From: Pseudomonadales bacterium
GTDB taxonomy: Bacteria > Pseudomonadota > Gammaproteobacteria > Pseudomonadales > Azotimanducaceae
DNA length: 64,000 bases
NCBI GenBank assembly: GCA_028285415.1
Contig: JANQPF010000022.1
Span: 248,001-312,000 of the forward strand
Direction of reading: 5' to 3'
This document shows, in pieces, positions 35,187 to 44,057 of this stretch. Every line of letters begins with the position of its first letter. The stretch's first letter is position 1. The notes under the pieces were generated by a model that saw nothing but the letters and a program-made list of their open reading frames with translations, searched no databases and was not told where the DNA came from. A program made the position numbers and the translations under genes.

Positions 35187-36101
35187 GTGGTGAGTGACGG
35201 CTATCCCCGGGACATGATTGGCTATGGTGCGACGCCGCCGGATCCGCAGTGGCCCGGTGGTGCGCGCCTTGCGCTGCAGTTTGTCCTCAACTACGAAGAG
35301 GGCGCGGAAAACAGCGTGCTGCACGGGGACGACGGTTCGGAGACCTTCCTTTCCGAGATCATTGGCGCGAAAGCTTATCCCGCTCGGCACATGAGCATGG
35401 AAAGTCTCTACGAATACGGCTCTCGCGCCGGATTCTGGAGGCTGCATGCGCTATTCGACGAATACCAGATTCCCGTGACGGTCTTTGGCGTCGCCATGGC
35501 GCTGGCGCGGAACCCGGCCGCGGTGGACGCCATGCAGGCTGCAGACTGGGAGATTGCGAGTCATGCATACCGGTGGATCGACCACCAGTTCATGTCGGAA
35601 GACGAGGAACGGGAGCAGATCCGCCGCGCGATAGAGGTGCACACGGAAGTGACGGGTGAACGCCCGCTTGGTTGGTACACGGGGCGCGACAGTCCGAATA
35701 CCCGGCGACTCGTGATCGAGGCGGGGGGCTTTCTGTACGACTCGGATTCATATGCTGACGACCTGCCGTACTGGCACGAACATAGTGGCGCCCATCATCT
35801 TGTCGTGCCGTATACGCTGGACGCCAACGACATGCGCTTCGCCACGGCGCAGGGCTTCAACGCGCCGTCGCAGTTTGTCGACTATCTGCGCTCAGCCTTC
35901 GACGAGCTCTATCGCGAAGGCGCGAATGCGCCGAAGATGATGAGCGTGGGACTGCACTGTCGCATTGTCGGCCGGCCGGGCAGGGCGGCTGCGCTCCGCC
36001 AGTTTCTCGACTATGTGCGGGGATTCGACGACGTCTGGATCTGCCGCCGCATCGACATCGCGCGCCACTGGCACGCTACCCACGCGCCGTCGTCTGCATA
36101 G
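35187..36101 (+). CDS. puuE: Allantoinase PuuE (polysaccharide-deacetylase type)
   Basis: 304-residue NodB-fold protein matching the PuuE allantoinase family, which hydrolyses allantoin to allantoate without the amidohydrolase metal centre. Typical features are the PRDMIGYGATPPDPQWPGGARLALQFVLNYEEG opening region (shown here only by position, about residues 8-40), SMESLYEYGSRAGFWRL, EIASHAYRWIDHQ and GWYTGRDSPNTRRL. Length fits the family. The start is one of two adjacent GTG codons at 35187/35190 behind a GGAG. It completes the pathway begun by XdhABC, PuuD, UraH and UraD on the opposite strand. Confidence 0.92.
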   Translation: MVSDGYPRDMIGYGATPPDPQWPGGARLALQFVLNYEEGAENSVLHGDDGSETFLSEIIGAKAYPARHMSMESLYEYGSRAGFWRLHALFDEYQIPVTVFGVAMALARNPAAVDAMQAADWEIASHAYRWIDHQFMSEDEEREQIRRAIEVHTEVTGERPLGWYTGRDSPNTRRLVIEAGGFLYDSDSYADDLPYWHEHSGAHHLVVPYTLDANDMRFATAQGFNAPSQFVDYLRSAFDELYREGANAPKMMSVGLHCRIVGRPGRAAALRQFLDYVRGFDDVWICRRIDIARHWHATHAPSSA

Positions 36102-36131
36102 GGCCTCGACGGTTCTTTAATTTCCGGCTTC

Positions 36132-36170
36132 ATTCGCCAGCTTCATTCACCAGCTTCATTCGCCAGCTTC
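36132..36170 (-). repeat. Three tandem 13-bp repeats over the puuD stop codon
   Basis: Minus-strand unit GAAGCTGGCGAAT occurs three times in tandem (36158-36170, 36145-36157 with one change, 36132-36144) and a fourth degenerate copy follows. The puuD TGA stop (36156-36158) is made at the junction of the first two units, so copy-number change would not alter the protein end. Confidence 0.85.
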
Positions 36171-37334
36171 GGCGAGGTACCCCAGGAGCTGGCTGCGCTC
36201 CTCGTCGCTCATCTGGGTCAGATTTGCGAGCGGCATGTAGCGCGTCTGCACCGCGGTGTTGATCTGGCTGGCATGCGGCAGCATTTCCTCCGCCTGCGTG
36301 AGAATCATTCCGGCGGGCGGCGCGATGTAGCCTGCTGTGGTGGGCTCCTCCGCATGGCAGCCGGCGCAATGTTTCTGCACGATGGCGGTCACGGTCGCGG
36401 TGTCCGCACTTCGATCCACGTCTGCTGCCGACAGGTGCATGCCATACTGAGCTACACCCACCAGAGCGACAAACGCGGCGGCTGCGGTGATGAGGATCTG
36501 TGGTTTGTGCTCGCCTCGATGTTTCAGGTTGAAATAGTGCCGGCAGTAAGCCGTCACCAGGGCAAGCGCAATGAGTAACAACCAACTCCACGACTGGCCG
36601 TACAGGAACGGGTAGTGATTGCCCAGCATGCAGAGGATGACAGGCAGGGTGAAGTAGTTGTTGTGGGTGGATCTTCGTTTGGCTGCGGCCGCCAGATCCG
36701 CGTCCGGCTCGCCGCCGCTTTCGATGGCAGCCACCAGCGACTTCTGCGCTGGAATGATGCCTAGAAACACGTTGCCCGCCATCACCGAGCCGAGAATGGC
36801 GCCGACGTGGATCATGGCGGCGCGTCCTGAGAAAAGCTGGAAGGCAAGCCAGCAAAGAAAGCTCACCCAGACGACAATGATGACGGCAAGAATCCCGTCT
36901 GAGCCGACGCGCCGCACCAGGAGCTCATAGCCGCCGACCCCGGCAGCCAGGAGTCCGAGACTTGCCAGCACGGCAGGTCCCGGGGATGTGACCCAACCGT
37001 CGGCGCCGAGCAGGTAAGTCTGCGCCTGCACGTAGTACATGAGCGCGAGCAGCGCAGTACCCGTCAGCCAGGTGCTGTATGCCTCCCATTTGAACCAGTG
37101 CAGCGTCGCGGGCATCTGCGGGGGGGCAAGTTCGTACTTGCCCACTTCGTATATCCCTCCGCCGTGAATCGACCAGAGTTCACCTTTGAGGCCGCGCTCT
37201 GCTTTGTCCTTGCCGGCGGGTTCGAGACTCAGGTCTAGCCAGATAAAATAGAACGACGCGCCTACCCAAGCGATCCCGGTGATGACATGGGTCCACCGCA
37301 GGACCAGATTCAGCCATTCGATGAGCCAGTCCAT
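36156..37334 (-). CDS. puuD: Membrane urate hydroxylase PuuD with C-terminal cytochrome c domain
   Basis: 392-residue integral membrane urate oxidase. About eight transmembrane helices begin with LVLRWTHVITGIAWVGASFYFIWLD, carrying conserved histidines, and continue with GELWSIHGGGIYEVGKY and PATLHWFKWEAYSTWLTG. The C-terminal ~80 residues are a c-type cytochrome (haem motif CAGCH), which passes electrons from urate to the respiratory chain rather than making H2O2. Product is 5-hydroxyisourate, substrate of UraH. Last gene of the seven-gene minus-strand operon xdhABC-uraD-uraH-guaD-puuD; its stop lies in a tandem repeat. Confidence 0.94.
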   Translation of the reverse strand: MDWLIEWLNLVLRWTHVITGIAWVGASFYFIWLDLSLEPAGKDKAERGLKGELWSIHGGGIYEVGKYELAPPQMPATLHWFKWEAYSTWLTGTALLALMYYVQAQTYLLGADGWVTSPGPAVLASLGLLAAGVGGYELLVRRVGSDGILAVIIVVWVSFLCWLAFQLFSGRAAMIHVGAILGSVMAGNVFLGIIPAQKSLVAAIESGGEPDADLAAAAKRRSTHNNYFTLPVILCMLGNHYPFLYGQSWSWLLLIALALVTAYCRHYFNLKHRGEHKPQILITAAAAFVALVGVAQYGMHLSAADVDRSADTATVTAIVQKHCAGCHAEEPTTAGYIAPPAGMILTQAEEMLPHASQINTAVQTRYMPLANLTQMSDEERSQLLGYLAEAGE

Positions 37335-37335
37335 C

Positions 37336-38616
37336 TCAGCGCTCCATCACAACGTTGCCATTCACCCAGGTCCGCGCCACGCACCGTTCATCACCCAGCA
37401 TGATGCAGGCGAAAAGCTCTTCCTCGAGCGATGAGGCGTGGGCCACGCGATTGTCTAGCACCGGGATGGTGTCGGTCTTCAGCGCGATGAGATCCGCTTC
37501 GTAGCCCGGCGCGATCCTGCCGATGACGTCGCCGAGGTCGAGCGCTCGCGCGTTGCCGAGGGTCGCCGCATAGAGCGCGGCAAACGGTGACCAGCTCAAG
37601 CCGTTCAGCTGACAGACTTTGTAGCCTTCCGCGAGGGTCGTCAGCAGACTGTAACTCGTGCCGCCGCCAACGTCGGTGGCAACGGCGAGTTTCTGGTTCT
37701 GGAAGCGGTTGATCTCTAGCAGACCGCTGCCGAGAAACAGATTCGACGTCGGGCAGAACACGACGGTACTGCCCCGCTCGGCGAGCAGATTGCGCTCCTC
37801 GTCTGACAGGTGAATGCCGTGGGCATACAGGCTCCTGGGCGTGAGGAGGCCGAAGCGGTCGTAGACGTCTGCGTAACTGCTCGCGTCCGGAAAGAGCTTG
37901 GCAACCTCGGCAATTTCTCCCGGGTTTTCCGACAGATGGCTGTGCACATAGACGCCCGGGAAGTCGACCGCAAGCTGCCCTGCGCCGGCCAGTTGTTGCG
38001 GCGTCGACGTGACGGCAAATCTCGGCGTTACCGCATACTGCAGCCTGCCGCTGCCGTGCCAGCGTTCGATCAGCTGGCGACTGGCGGGCAGGCCGAGGTC
38101 TTTTCCATCGAGGAGCTCCGGCGGGGCGTGCCGGTTCATCAGTACCTTACCCGCAATCAACCGCATGCCGGACGCGTGTGCCGCCTGCATGAGAACGTCC
38201 GTCGAATGCGGGTGCACGCTGGTGAACGCTGCGGCGCAGGTTGTACCGGCGGCAAACATCGCCTGTAGAAACGGTTCCGCTTGGGCCTCGGCGTAGTCCC
38301 GGTCGGCAAATTTCGTCTCAGCAGGGAAGGCGTAACTGTCGAGCCAGTCCATCAGCTGGGTACCGAAGCTCGCGAGGATGTGCAGCTGCGGAAAGTGAAT
38401 GTGGGCATCGATGAAACCGGGCAGCAGCAGGCAGTCTCTGAGATCCTCGCAGTGATCGAGGTTGTGACCGGCGGTGCTGAAGTCGGCAGCGCTCTGCACT
38501 GACGTAATGAAGCCGTCACGTATCTCGACGACGGCGTCGGGCAGGTAGTCAGGCGCGTGTGTTTCTGGCGGTCCTGAGAAGCTCAGGCACCGGCTGCGCA
38601 AAAGTTTCGGTGCCAA
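37336..38616 (-). CDS. guaD: Guanine deaminase
   Basis: 426-residue amidohydrolase converting guanine to xanthine. Zinc-binding and catalytic motifs are FIDAHIHFPQ (HxH), VHSHLSENPGEI, YAHGIHLSDEE and VATDVGGGTSYS, and the KVLMNRHAP stretch is typical of guanine deaminases. The start is a TTG at 38616, directly following the uraH stop (TGATTG). Supplies xanthine to XdhAB and lies between uraH and puuD in the same operon. Confidence 0.93.
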   Translation of the reverse strand: MAPKLLRSRCLSFSGPPETHAPDYLPDAVVEIRDGFITSVQSAADFSTAGHNLDHCEDLRDCLLLPGFIDAHIHFPQLHILASFGTQLMDWLDSYAFPAETKFADRDYAEAQAEPFLQAMFAAGTTCAAAFTSVHPHSTDVLMQAAHASGMRLIAGKVLMNRHAPPELLDGKDLGLPASRQLIERWHGSGRLQYAVTPRFAVTSTPQQLAGAGQLAVDFPGVYVHSHLSENPGEIAEVAKLFPDASSYADVYDRFGLLTPRSLYAHGIHLSDEERNLLAERGSTVVFCPTSNLFLGSGLLEINRFQNQKLAVATDVGGGTSYSLLTTLAEGYKVCQLNGLSWSPFAALYAATLGNARALDLGDVIGRIAPGYEADLIALKTDTIPVLDNRVAHASSLEEELFACIMLGDERCVARTWVNGNVVMER

Positions 38617-38943
38617 TCAACTTCCCCGGTAGGTGCTGTAGCCGTAGCGGTTGAGCAGGAGCGGCACGTGATAGTGCGGGCGGTCACCGTCGACTTTGAA
38701 TGCCACGGTGACCGCCGGATAAAAACAGTCGTGCCCGCGTGCCGCAAACCAGGACTCAACCTCGAAGCGCAGGAAGAACGTGCCGCTGTCGATCTCCGGA
38801 AAGCCGCTCACGCGCCCGTCGTCGTCCGTGACGGACTCGCGCAAAACGTCGCCGTCTGCGTTCAGGAGTGCAACGGCAAGCCCTGCTGCCGGCTGGCCAT
38901 TCTCGAGATCGAGTACGTGAGTCGATAGGGTCGCTTTGCTCAT
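38617..38943 (-). CDS. uraH: 5-hydroxyisourate hydrolase
   Basis: 108-residue transthyretin-like HIU hydrolase. It hydrolyses the PuuD product to OHCU. Signatures are the N-terminal LSTHVLDLENGQPAAG with the active-site His, a conserved arginine region, and the C-terminal tetrapeptide YRGS that distinguishes the enzyme from transthyretin. The ATG overlaps the uraD stop by four bases (ATGA). Confidence 0.95.
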   Translation of the reverse strand: MSKATLSTHVLDLENGQPAAGLAVALLNADGDVLRESVTDDDGRVSGFPEIDSGTFFLRFEVESWFAARGHDCFYPAVTVAFKVDGDRPHYHVPLLLNRYGYSTYRGS

Positions 38944-39446
38944 GATGGCTCTTCTGTGATTGCCTGTGCCAGGCGCAGCGCTGTGATCTGCGCCTGCTCC
39001 CGAGCCGCGTTTGCAATCTCCTCCGCGCGGCTGTTGTCTATCCGTGCGCGAAGGTGTTGCAGCATCTCGTCCGCGGACTTTCCCGTCGCACAGATGATAA
39101 AAATGAATCCGAACTTGTCCAGATACGCCTGATTGAGCTCAGCGAGCGCCTGCAGCGTCGATTCGCTCGCCGCAAGCACCTGGCCCTGCTCACTCTGCGC
39201 CTGTCTCGCGAACTTCTGGCGCAGGTGCTCAACGTCGCCGATGAGCGGATGTGCGGCAAATGCCACCAGCCGTTCGGTGTCATCAACTGCCTGCCAGTGC
39301 AGCGCCACGCTGTCTGCGAGCTCGGTGAATCCCGCGTACGGTCGCGCTGCGGATACCGCGTCTGCCCATACTGGACTGTGACAAAGCGTGAGCAGCAGCT
39401 CATGGGCCGCCGCATCGGCGAGGGCGTTGAACTCACTGAGCGTCAT
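38940..39446 (-). CDS. uraD: OHCU decarboxylase
   Basis: 168-residue 2-oxo-4-hydroxy-4-carboxy-5-ureidoimidazoline decarboxylase, giving S-allantoin. Hallmarks are LAAFAAHPLIGD-like sequence here AFAAHPLIGDVEHLRQKF (catalytic His), LAELNQAYLDKFGFIFIICATGKSADEML and the E-A-x2-E-x2-A helix after it. ATG 39444-39446 (MTLSEFN) gives the family's usual length; an in-frame ATG 11 codons upstream would overlap xdhC by 47 bases. Even this start overlaps xdhC by 14 bases, showing tight coupling. Confidence 0.92.
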   Translation of the reverse strand: MTLSEFNALADAAAHELLLTLCHSPVWADAVSAARPYAGFTELADSVALHWQAVDDTERLVAFAAHPLIGDVEHLRQKFARQAQSEQGQVLAASESTLQALAELNQAYLDKFGFIFIICATGKSADEMLQHLRARIDNSRAEEIANAAREQAQITALRLAQAITEEPS

Positions 39447-40233
39447 GGCGGGCTCTGGTGCGTTGTTTGGGGACGGCATTTTCGGGATCGAATGTCTGCA
39501 GGAGCTGAGCCACCACTGATACGGCCACGGCCATCGGCAACTTTCCCGGAATCTCAGGGAGTCCGATGGGGCAGGTCACCCGGTCGAGTTCTACCTCGCT
39601 GAACCCGTCGCGCTCGAGTCGTCGGCGGAAGTTCTGCCACTTGGTTTTCGAACCTATCAGTCCCAGCATTGCCAGATCGTCGCGGTGGAGCAGCGCGCTC
39701 ATGATTTGGTAGTCGATGAGATGGTCGTGTGTCATTACGAGGAGAACTTCCCCGGACGGGATGTCGTCGCAGGCGGAGACCGCCTCACCCGAAACGATTC
39801 GATCTGCCGCTATGCCGTCCAGAAGTTCGTCCCGCGCATCGACCACGGTAGTGAACGCGTCGAGTTCACGCAGGAGCGTGCAGACATTTGCCGCCACGTG
39901 TCCAGCGCCGAAGAGGGTGACGCTCAGGCGGCTGAGGTTGAAACTCTCGTACAGCACGGTCACCGCCCCACCGCAGCACTGCATGGCGGCGGCGGCAAGC
40001 GGGTACTTTTCGATCTTCTGGCCATCCGCGGGCTCCTCGAGCATGCGACGAGCCGTCTCCATGACCAGGAACTCGAGCTGACCGCCGCCGATCGTATCGT
40101 AGGTGTGCGTCGCTGTGACCACCATTTTGCCGCTTGCGCGCGGCGTTGAGCCGCTCGTCTCCACGATCGTTGCCAGCACGCAGGGGGTGTTCTCGATGCT
40201 GCACTCGTGCAGGGCACGTTGCCACGGATTCAT
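39433..40233 (-). CDS. xdhC: Xanthine dehydrogenase accessory protein XdhC
   Basis: 266-residue XdhC/CoxI family chaperone, which binds the molybdenum cofactor, promotes its sulfuration and inserts it into XdhB. The N-terminal domain has CVLATIVETSGSTPRASGKMVV and the GGGQLE motif; the C-terminal NAD(P)-like domain has LFGAGHVAANV and DHLIDYQIMSALL, ending in CPIGLPEIPGK. Start and stop codons overlap both neighbours (xdhB by four bases, uraD by 14). Confidence 0.94.
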   Translation of the reverse strand: MNPWQRALHECSIENTPCVLATIVETSGSTPRASGKMVVTATHTYDTIGGGQLEFLVMETARRMLEEPADGQKIEKYPLAAAAMQCCGGAVTVLYESFNLSRLSVTLFGAGHVAANVCTLLRELDAFTTVVDARDELLDGIAADRIVSGEAVSACDDIPSGEVLLVMTHDHLIDYQIMSALLHRDDLAMLGLIGSKTKWQNFRRRLERDGFSEVELDRVTCPIGLPEIPGKLPMAVAVSVVAQLLQTFDPENAVPKQRTRARHDAQ

Positions 40234-42533
40234 GTGCTTGCTCCCTTGAAGTCGCGTGACGCACGCGCCGCGAAGTAGACCTGCTCGGCGGTCGCCGGAA
40301 CGGCAAGCGGAGGCAGATGGCGGTAGTCACTCAGGCTTGCGCAGGCGTCCCGGAGTGCACACCACACGGAAATGGCCAACATCAGGGGAGGCTCTCCCAC
40401 GGCTTTGGAGCGATGGATGGTCGGCGCGGGATTCGGCGCGTCGTAGAGGGATACGTTGAACTCGGCCGGGCAGTCCGCCGCGACCGGAATTTTGTAGTTC
40501 GCTGGACTGTCGGAGATGATCCGTCCGTCGTCGTCCCAGAGCAGCTCCTCCGTGGTCAGCCAGCCCATGCCCTGAACGAAGCCGCCTTCGATTTGTCCCC
40601 GGTCGATGGCCGGATTCAATGAGTCGCCGACGTCATGCAGGATGTCAACGCGGTTGACGCGATAAGCGCCCGAGGTGATGTCGATTTCCACCTCCGAGAC
40701 GGCGGCACCGTGTGCGAAGTAATAGAACGGCCGACCTTTGCCCGCCACCTTGTCGAAGTGAATGTCCGGCGTCGCGTAGAAGCCGGTTGCCGACAGCGGC
40801 GTGCGCGCCATGTAGGCCGCCTTGACGAAATCGGCGAACGGTTCACGCCAGCTGCCGTCGGGGGCGCTGACGTATCCGTCGGCAAAGTGGAGCTCACCCT
40901 GATGGTTGCGGTAGTCGGCGGCGTAAGCCGTCAGCGCGGACTTGATGCGATTGCAGGCGTCTGCGGCTGCAAAGCCGTTCATATCGGCCGCCGCGGAGGC
41001 GGCTGTGGGTGAAGTGTTGGGAACCTTGTCCGTCCGAGTGGCGGTATTGCGCACGCTTTCGCGCGATACGCCAAACGCTCTGGCCACCACCTGCGCAACC
41101 TTCGTGTATAGCCCCTGGCCCATTTCCGTACCACCGTGGCTGACCTCGATGCTGCCATCGGTGTACACGTGGACCAGCGCACCTGCCTGGTTGAGATGAG
41201 TTGTCGTAAACGAGATGCCGAACTTCACTGGGGTGAGGGCAATACCGCGTCGCAGAGATCCGGTGGTCTGGTTCGCGGCTTTGTTTGCTGCCTCGATCGC
41301 GGCCCTTCGGGCTGCGTAATCCGCGCGGTTTTCGAGCGCTTCGATGAGGTCCGGCAGAATGAGCTGTTCAACCTTCTGTCCGTACGGGGTGCGGTCGGCG
41401 CCGGGACGGTACAGATTGCGCTTGCGCAGCGTCAGCGGGTCGATCCCGAGCGCGTAGGCGGCCTCATCCATGGCCGCCTCGATGGCAAGCATGCCCTGCG
41501 GGCCGCCGAAGCCGCGAAACGCCGTGTTGGACACCGTGTGGGTTTTGCAGGGATACCCGCGCAGGCGGCTGGCCGGCAGGAAATACGCGTTGTCGATGTG
41601 AAACATCGCCCGGTCGACGATGCCCTCGGAGAGATCCGGCGAGTATCCGCATTTGCCCGCGATGTCGAAGCGACCCGCGGTGATGCGCCCGTCCGCGGCA
41701 AAGCCGAGCTCGGAGCGGATGGCAAAGTCGTGCCGCTTACCCGTCTGGACCATGTCGTCGCGACGCGGCATCCGGTATTTCGCCGCCCGCCCGTTGCGCT
41801 CGGCAAACAGGGCCGCCAGGCAGGCAAGCGGAGCCGCCTGGCTCTCTTTGCCGCCGAACGCGCCGCCCATGCGCCGGCACTCGATCTGTATCCGGTGCAG
41901 CGGCTGGTCCAGCACGCGCGCCACAAGTTTCTGTACTTCGCTCGGGTGTTGCGTCGATGTGCAGACGTAGATCCCGTCATCCTGGGGCAGCGCAAAGGCC
42001 ACCTGGCCTTCCAGATAGAAGTGTTCCTGGCCACGGACGTAGAGTTCGCTGGTGAGCGTATGGGCGGCATCTGCCAGCGCCGCGTCGGCGTCGTTCTGCT
42101 GCCAGTCCCGCGTCGGCAGCACGAACAGTTCTGCATCGAGCGCTGCCGCAACGCTGAGGACAGCCGCGCGTGGTTCATACTCGACGTCAGCCAGTGCGGC
42201 CGCGCGCAGCGCTTGCGTTTGGGTTTCGGCGGCAACGGCGAATATCGGCTGGCCGATGAATTCGACGCAGCCGTCGGCGAGCAGAGGATCGCCGGGAAAC
42301 ACTGGACCAACGTCCAGCTCGCCCGGAATATCCGCCGCGGTGATGACATCGACAACCCCGGGTGCGGCCCTGACGGCCGCAAGATCGAGACGCTTGATGT
42401 CCCCGTGAGCGCAGCCCGCGAGACCCGTGGCGATGTGCAGCGTATTGGCCGGCATCGGGACGTCGTCCACATAAAGCGCGCTGCCGGTGACGTGCTGTCT
42501 CGCGGAATCGTGGGGCAGGGCGTGCTCGTTCAT
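40230..42533 (-). CDS. xdhB: Xanthine dehydrogenase, molybdopterin-binding subunit
   Basis: 767-residue large subunit that binds the molybdenum cofactor and oxidises hypoxanthine to xanthine and urate. Signatures include ARQHVTGSALYVDDVP at the start, FYLEGQVAFALPQDDGIYV, GGAFGGKESQAAPLACL, the substrate-binding AFRGFGGPQGM region and the catalytic glutamate near the C-terminus in KAVGEPPLMLAIS. ATG 42533 overlaps the xdhA stop (ATGA); the frame upstream of it is internal to xdhA. Heterodimer partner of the next gene. Confidence 0.95.
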   Translation of the reverse strand: MNEHALPHDSARQHVTGSALYVDDVPMPANTLHIATGLAGCAHGDIKRLDLAAVRAAPGVVDVITAADIPGELDVGPVFPGDPLLADGCVEFIGQPIFAVAAETQTQALRAAALADVEYEPRAAVLSVAAALDAELFVLPTRDWQQNDADAALADAAHTLTSELYVRGQEHFYLEGQVAFALPQDDGIYVCTSTQHPSEVQKLVARVLDQPLHRIQIECRRMGGAFGGKESQAAPLACLAALFAERNGRAAKYRMPRRDDMVQTGKRHDFAIRSELGFAADGRITAGRFDIAGKCGYSPDLSEGIVDRAMFHIDNAYFLPASRLRGYPCKTHTVSNTAFRGFGGPQGMLAIEAAMDEAAYALGIDPLTLRKRNLYRPGADRTPYGQKVEQLILPDLIEALENRADYAARRAAIEAANKAANQTTGSLRRGIALTPVKFGISFTTTHLNQAGALVHVYTDGSIEVSHGGTEMGQGLYTKVAQVVARAFGVSRESVRNTATRTDKVPNTSPTAASAAADMNGFAAADACNRIKSALTAYAADYRNHQGELHFADGYVSAPDGSWREPFADFVKAAYMARTPLSATGFYATPDIHFDKVAGKGRPFYYFAHGAAVSEVEIDITSGAYRVNRVDILHDVGDSLNPAIDRGQIEGGFVQGMGWLTTEELLWDDDGRIISDSPANYKIPVAADCPAEFNVSLYDAPNPAPTIHRSKAVGEPPLMLAISVWCALRDACASLSDYRHLPPLAVPATAEQVYFAARASRDFKGAST

Positions 42534-43927
42534 GAGAGCGCCGCCTCGAGGCTTTTGCGCAGCATGTTCTGTGCCATGGCCAGTCGATATCGCGCGCTTG
42601 CGCGCACGTCGCTGATGGGTGCGAGATTTGCGGCCAGCCATTCATCCATAGCATCGAGATCGACGTTGTCGCGGCGCTGACCCTGCAGCTGCGGTTCCAG
42701 CGACGTCAGGCGCAGTGGGGTTGCGGCCATCCCGCCGTAGGCAATCCGCGCGCTCTGGATGACGCCATCCTGAACGGTGAATAGAAACGCGCCGGCAACG
42801 CTCGATATGTCGTCCTCGATACGTTTGGACACCTTGTGGAAATGCAGCGACCGCCAGTCGACGGGTCCGGGGATGCGAATTCGACTGATGAACTCCCCGG
42901 GAGCAAGCTCAGTCTGCCGGTACCCGGTGTAGAACGACAACAGCGGCAGGTGCCGCGTGTTTGCGCCGTGGCGGAGCTCGAGCTCCGCCTCCAGGCAGAG
43001 GAGCAACGGCGGCCAGTCTGCAATCGGTGATGCGTTGCCGAGGTTTCCGCCGATGGTCCCGCGGTTGCGCACCTGGGGCGATCCGAACCGAGACAGAAGC
43101 TCGGCAATGGCACCGCAGCTGAGCTGACTGAAATATGCCTGCAGCTGGGCGTGACTCACCCCCGCGCCAATGATCAGGTCGTCGCCGTCGGATTCAATGG
43201 CGCGCAGATCGGTAATGCCGGAGAGATCAATGATGTGATTGAAGGCCGCCTGGCGCTGCGTGGCTTCGAGCCAGAGATCGGTTGCCCCGGCGACAAGGCG
43301 GGCACCGGGAGCCGCGGCATAGAGATCGGCCAGAGCGCCGAGATCCGATGGGCGATCGTATTGCGCCTTTGGCTCGGCGCTGACGCGCGTTTGCTCGCCC
43401 GCCGCCACCAGCGCGTCAGCCTGACGATCTTTCTCCGGCTCAAGCCAGTCCGGATCGGCTGCCGCGCAGCCCCGCATGCCCGCTGCGATGATGGGTTTGT
43501 AACCGGTGCAGCGGCACAAGTTGCCGCCGATTGCCTCGACGATGCTGTTGCGATCCGTAGCCGCGTCAGGGGTAAGGCTGTGTCCGATCAGTGACATCAC
43601 AAATCCCGGCGTGCAGAAGCCGCATTGGGAGCCGTGCGCTTCGATCATCGCCGCCTGCACGGGATGGAGCGTGTCGTCCTTCTGCATCGCTTCCACGGTG
43701 TAGACGCGCCCGCCCTGCAGCGCGCCCAGGGGCGTGATGCAGGCGTTGAGGCTTGTCACCTCGCCGCCGTGGCCGACGAGCACGGTGCAGGCGCCGCAGT
43801 CGCCGGAAGCACAACCCTCCTTGGTGCCGGTAAGGCTGAGGTTACCACGCAGAAAATCGAGCAGAGTTTGCTCCGGCGGAAATGCGTCGAGCGTGTGCAA
43901 CTGATTGTTAACCTGAATGGTGAGCAT
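42530..43927 (-). CDS. xdhA: Xanthine dehydrogenase, Fe-S/FAD subunit
   Basis: 465-residue small subunit. The N-terminal plant-type [2Fe-2S] motif is GCASGDCGACTV, followed by the second cluster motif CGFCTPGF...CRCTGYKPI. The FAD domain (about 190-460) has RLVAGATDLWLEATQR, the FAD-binding RNRGTIGGNLGNASPIAD, and a C-terminal CO-dehydrogenase-flavoprotein-like tail. It carries electrons from the Mo centre to NAD. ATG 43925-43927 (MLTIQVNN) is the natural start. First gene of the operon, divergent from the rutR-like regulator. Confidence 0.94.
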   Translation of the reverse strand: MLTIQVNNQLHTLDAFPPEQTLLDFLRGNLSLTGTKEGCASGDCGACTVLVGHGGEVTSLNACITPLGALQGGRVYTVEAMQKDDTLHPVQAAMIEAHGSQCGFCTPGFVMSLIGHSLTPDAATDRNSIVEAIGGNLCRCTGYKPIIAAGMRGCAAADPDWLEPEKDRQADALVAAGEQTRVSAEPKAQYDRPSDLGALADLYAAAPGARLVAGATDLWLEATQRQAAFNHIIDLSGITDLRAIESDGDDLIIGAGVSHAQLQAYFSQLSCGAIAELLSRFGSPQVRNRGTIGGNLGNASPIADWPPLLLCLEAELELRHGANTRHLPLLSFYTGYRQTELAPGEFISRIRIPGPVDWRSLHFHKVSKRIEDDISSVAGAFLFTVQDGVIQSARIAYGGMAATPLRLTSLEPQLQGQRRDNVDLDAMDEWLAANLAPISDVRASARYRLAMAQNMLRKSLEAALS

Positions 43928-43980
43928 GCTGGTCTGGCGCTGAGCGATGTCGCCATCATAAACCCATTTTTCGTAAAAAT

Positions 43981-43996
43981 CTGGCCGTTTGGTCGA
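43981..43996. promoter_or_regulatory. RutR-like operator candidate
   Basis: In the xdhA/regulator spacer, the minus-strand sequence TCGACCA-AA-CGGCCAG fits the RutR box TTGACCA-N2-TGGTCAA at 10 of 14 fixed positions. It lies 54 bases from the xdhA start and 62 from the regulator start, a sensible place for divergent control. Confidence 0.4.
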
Positions 43997-44057
43997 GATT
44001 TGGTGGCGCCGGGCGCATCGCGCTCGTATGATGGTCATTCGCCACGTTCGAGTTCCC

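Noticed and set aside
36132-36170. CRISPR-like array
   Set aside because: Units are contiguous 13-mers without spacers, so it is a simple tandem repeat.
41136-42680. 514-residue plus-strand frame
   Set aside because: Antisense to xdhB and xdhA, both unmistakable; no family signature in it.
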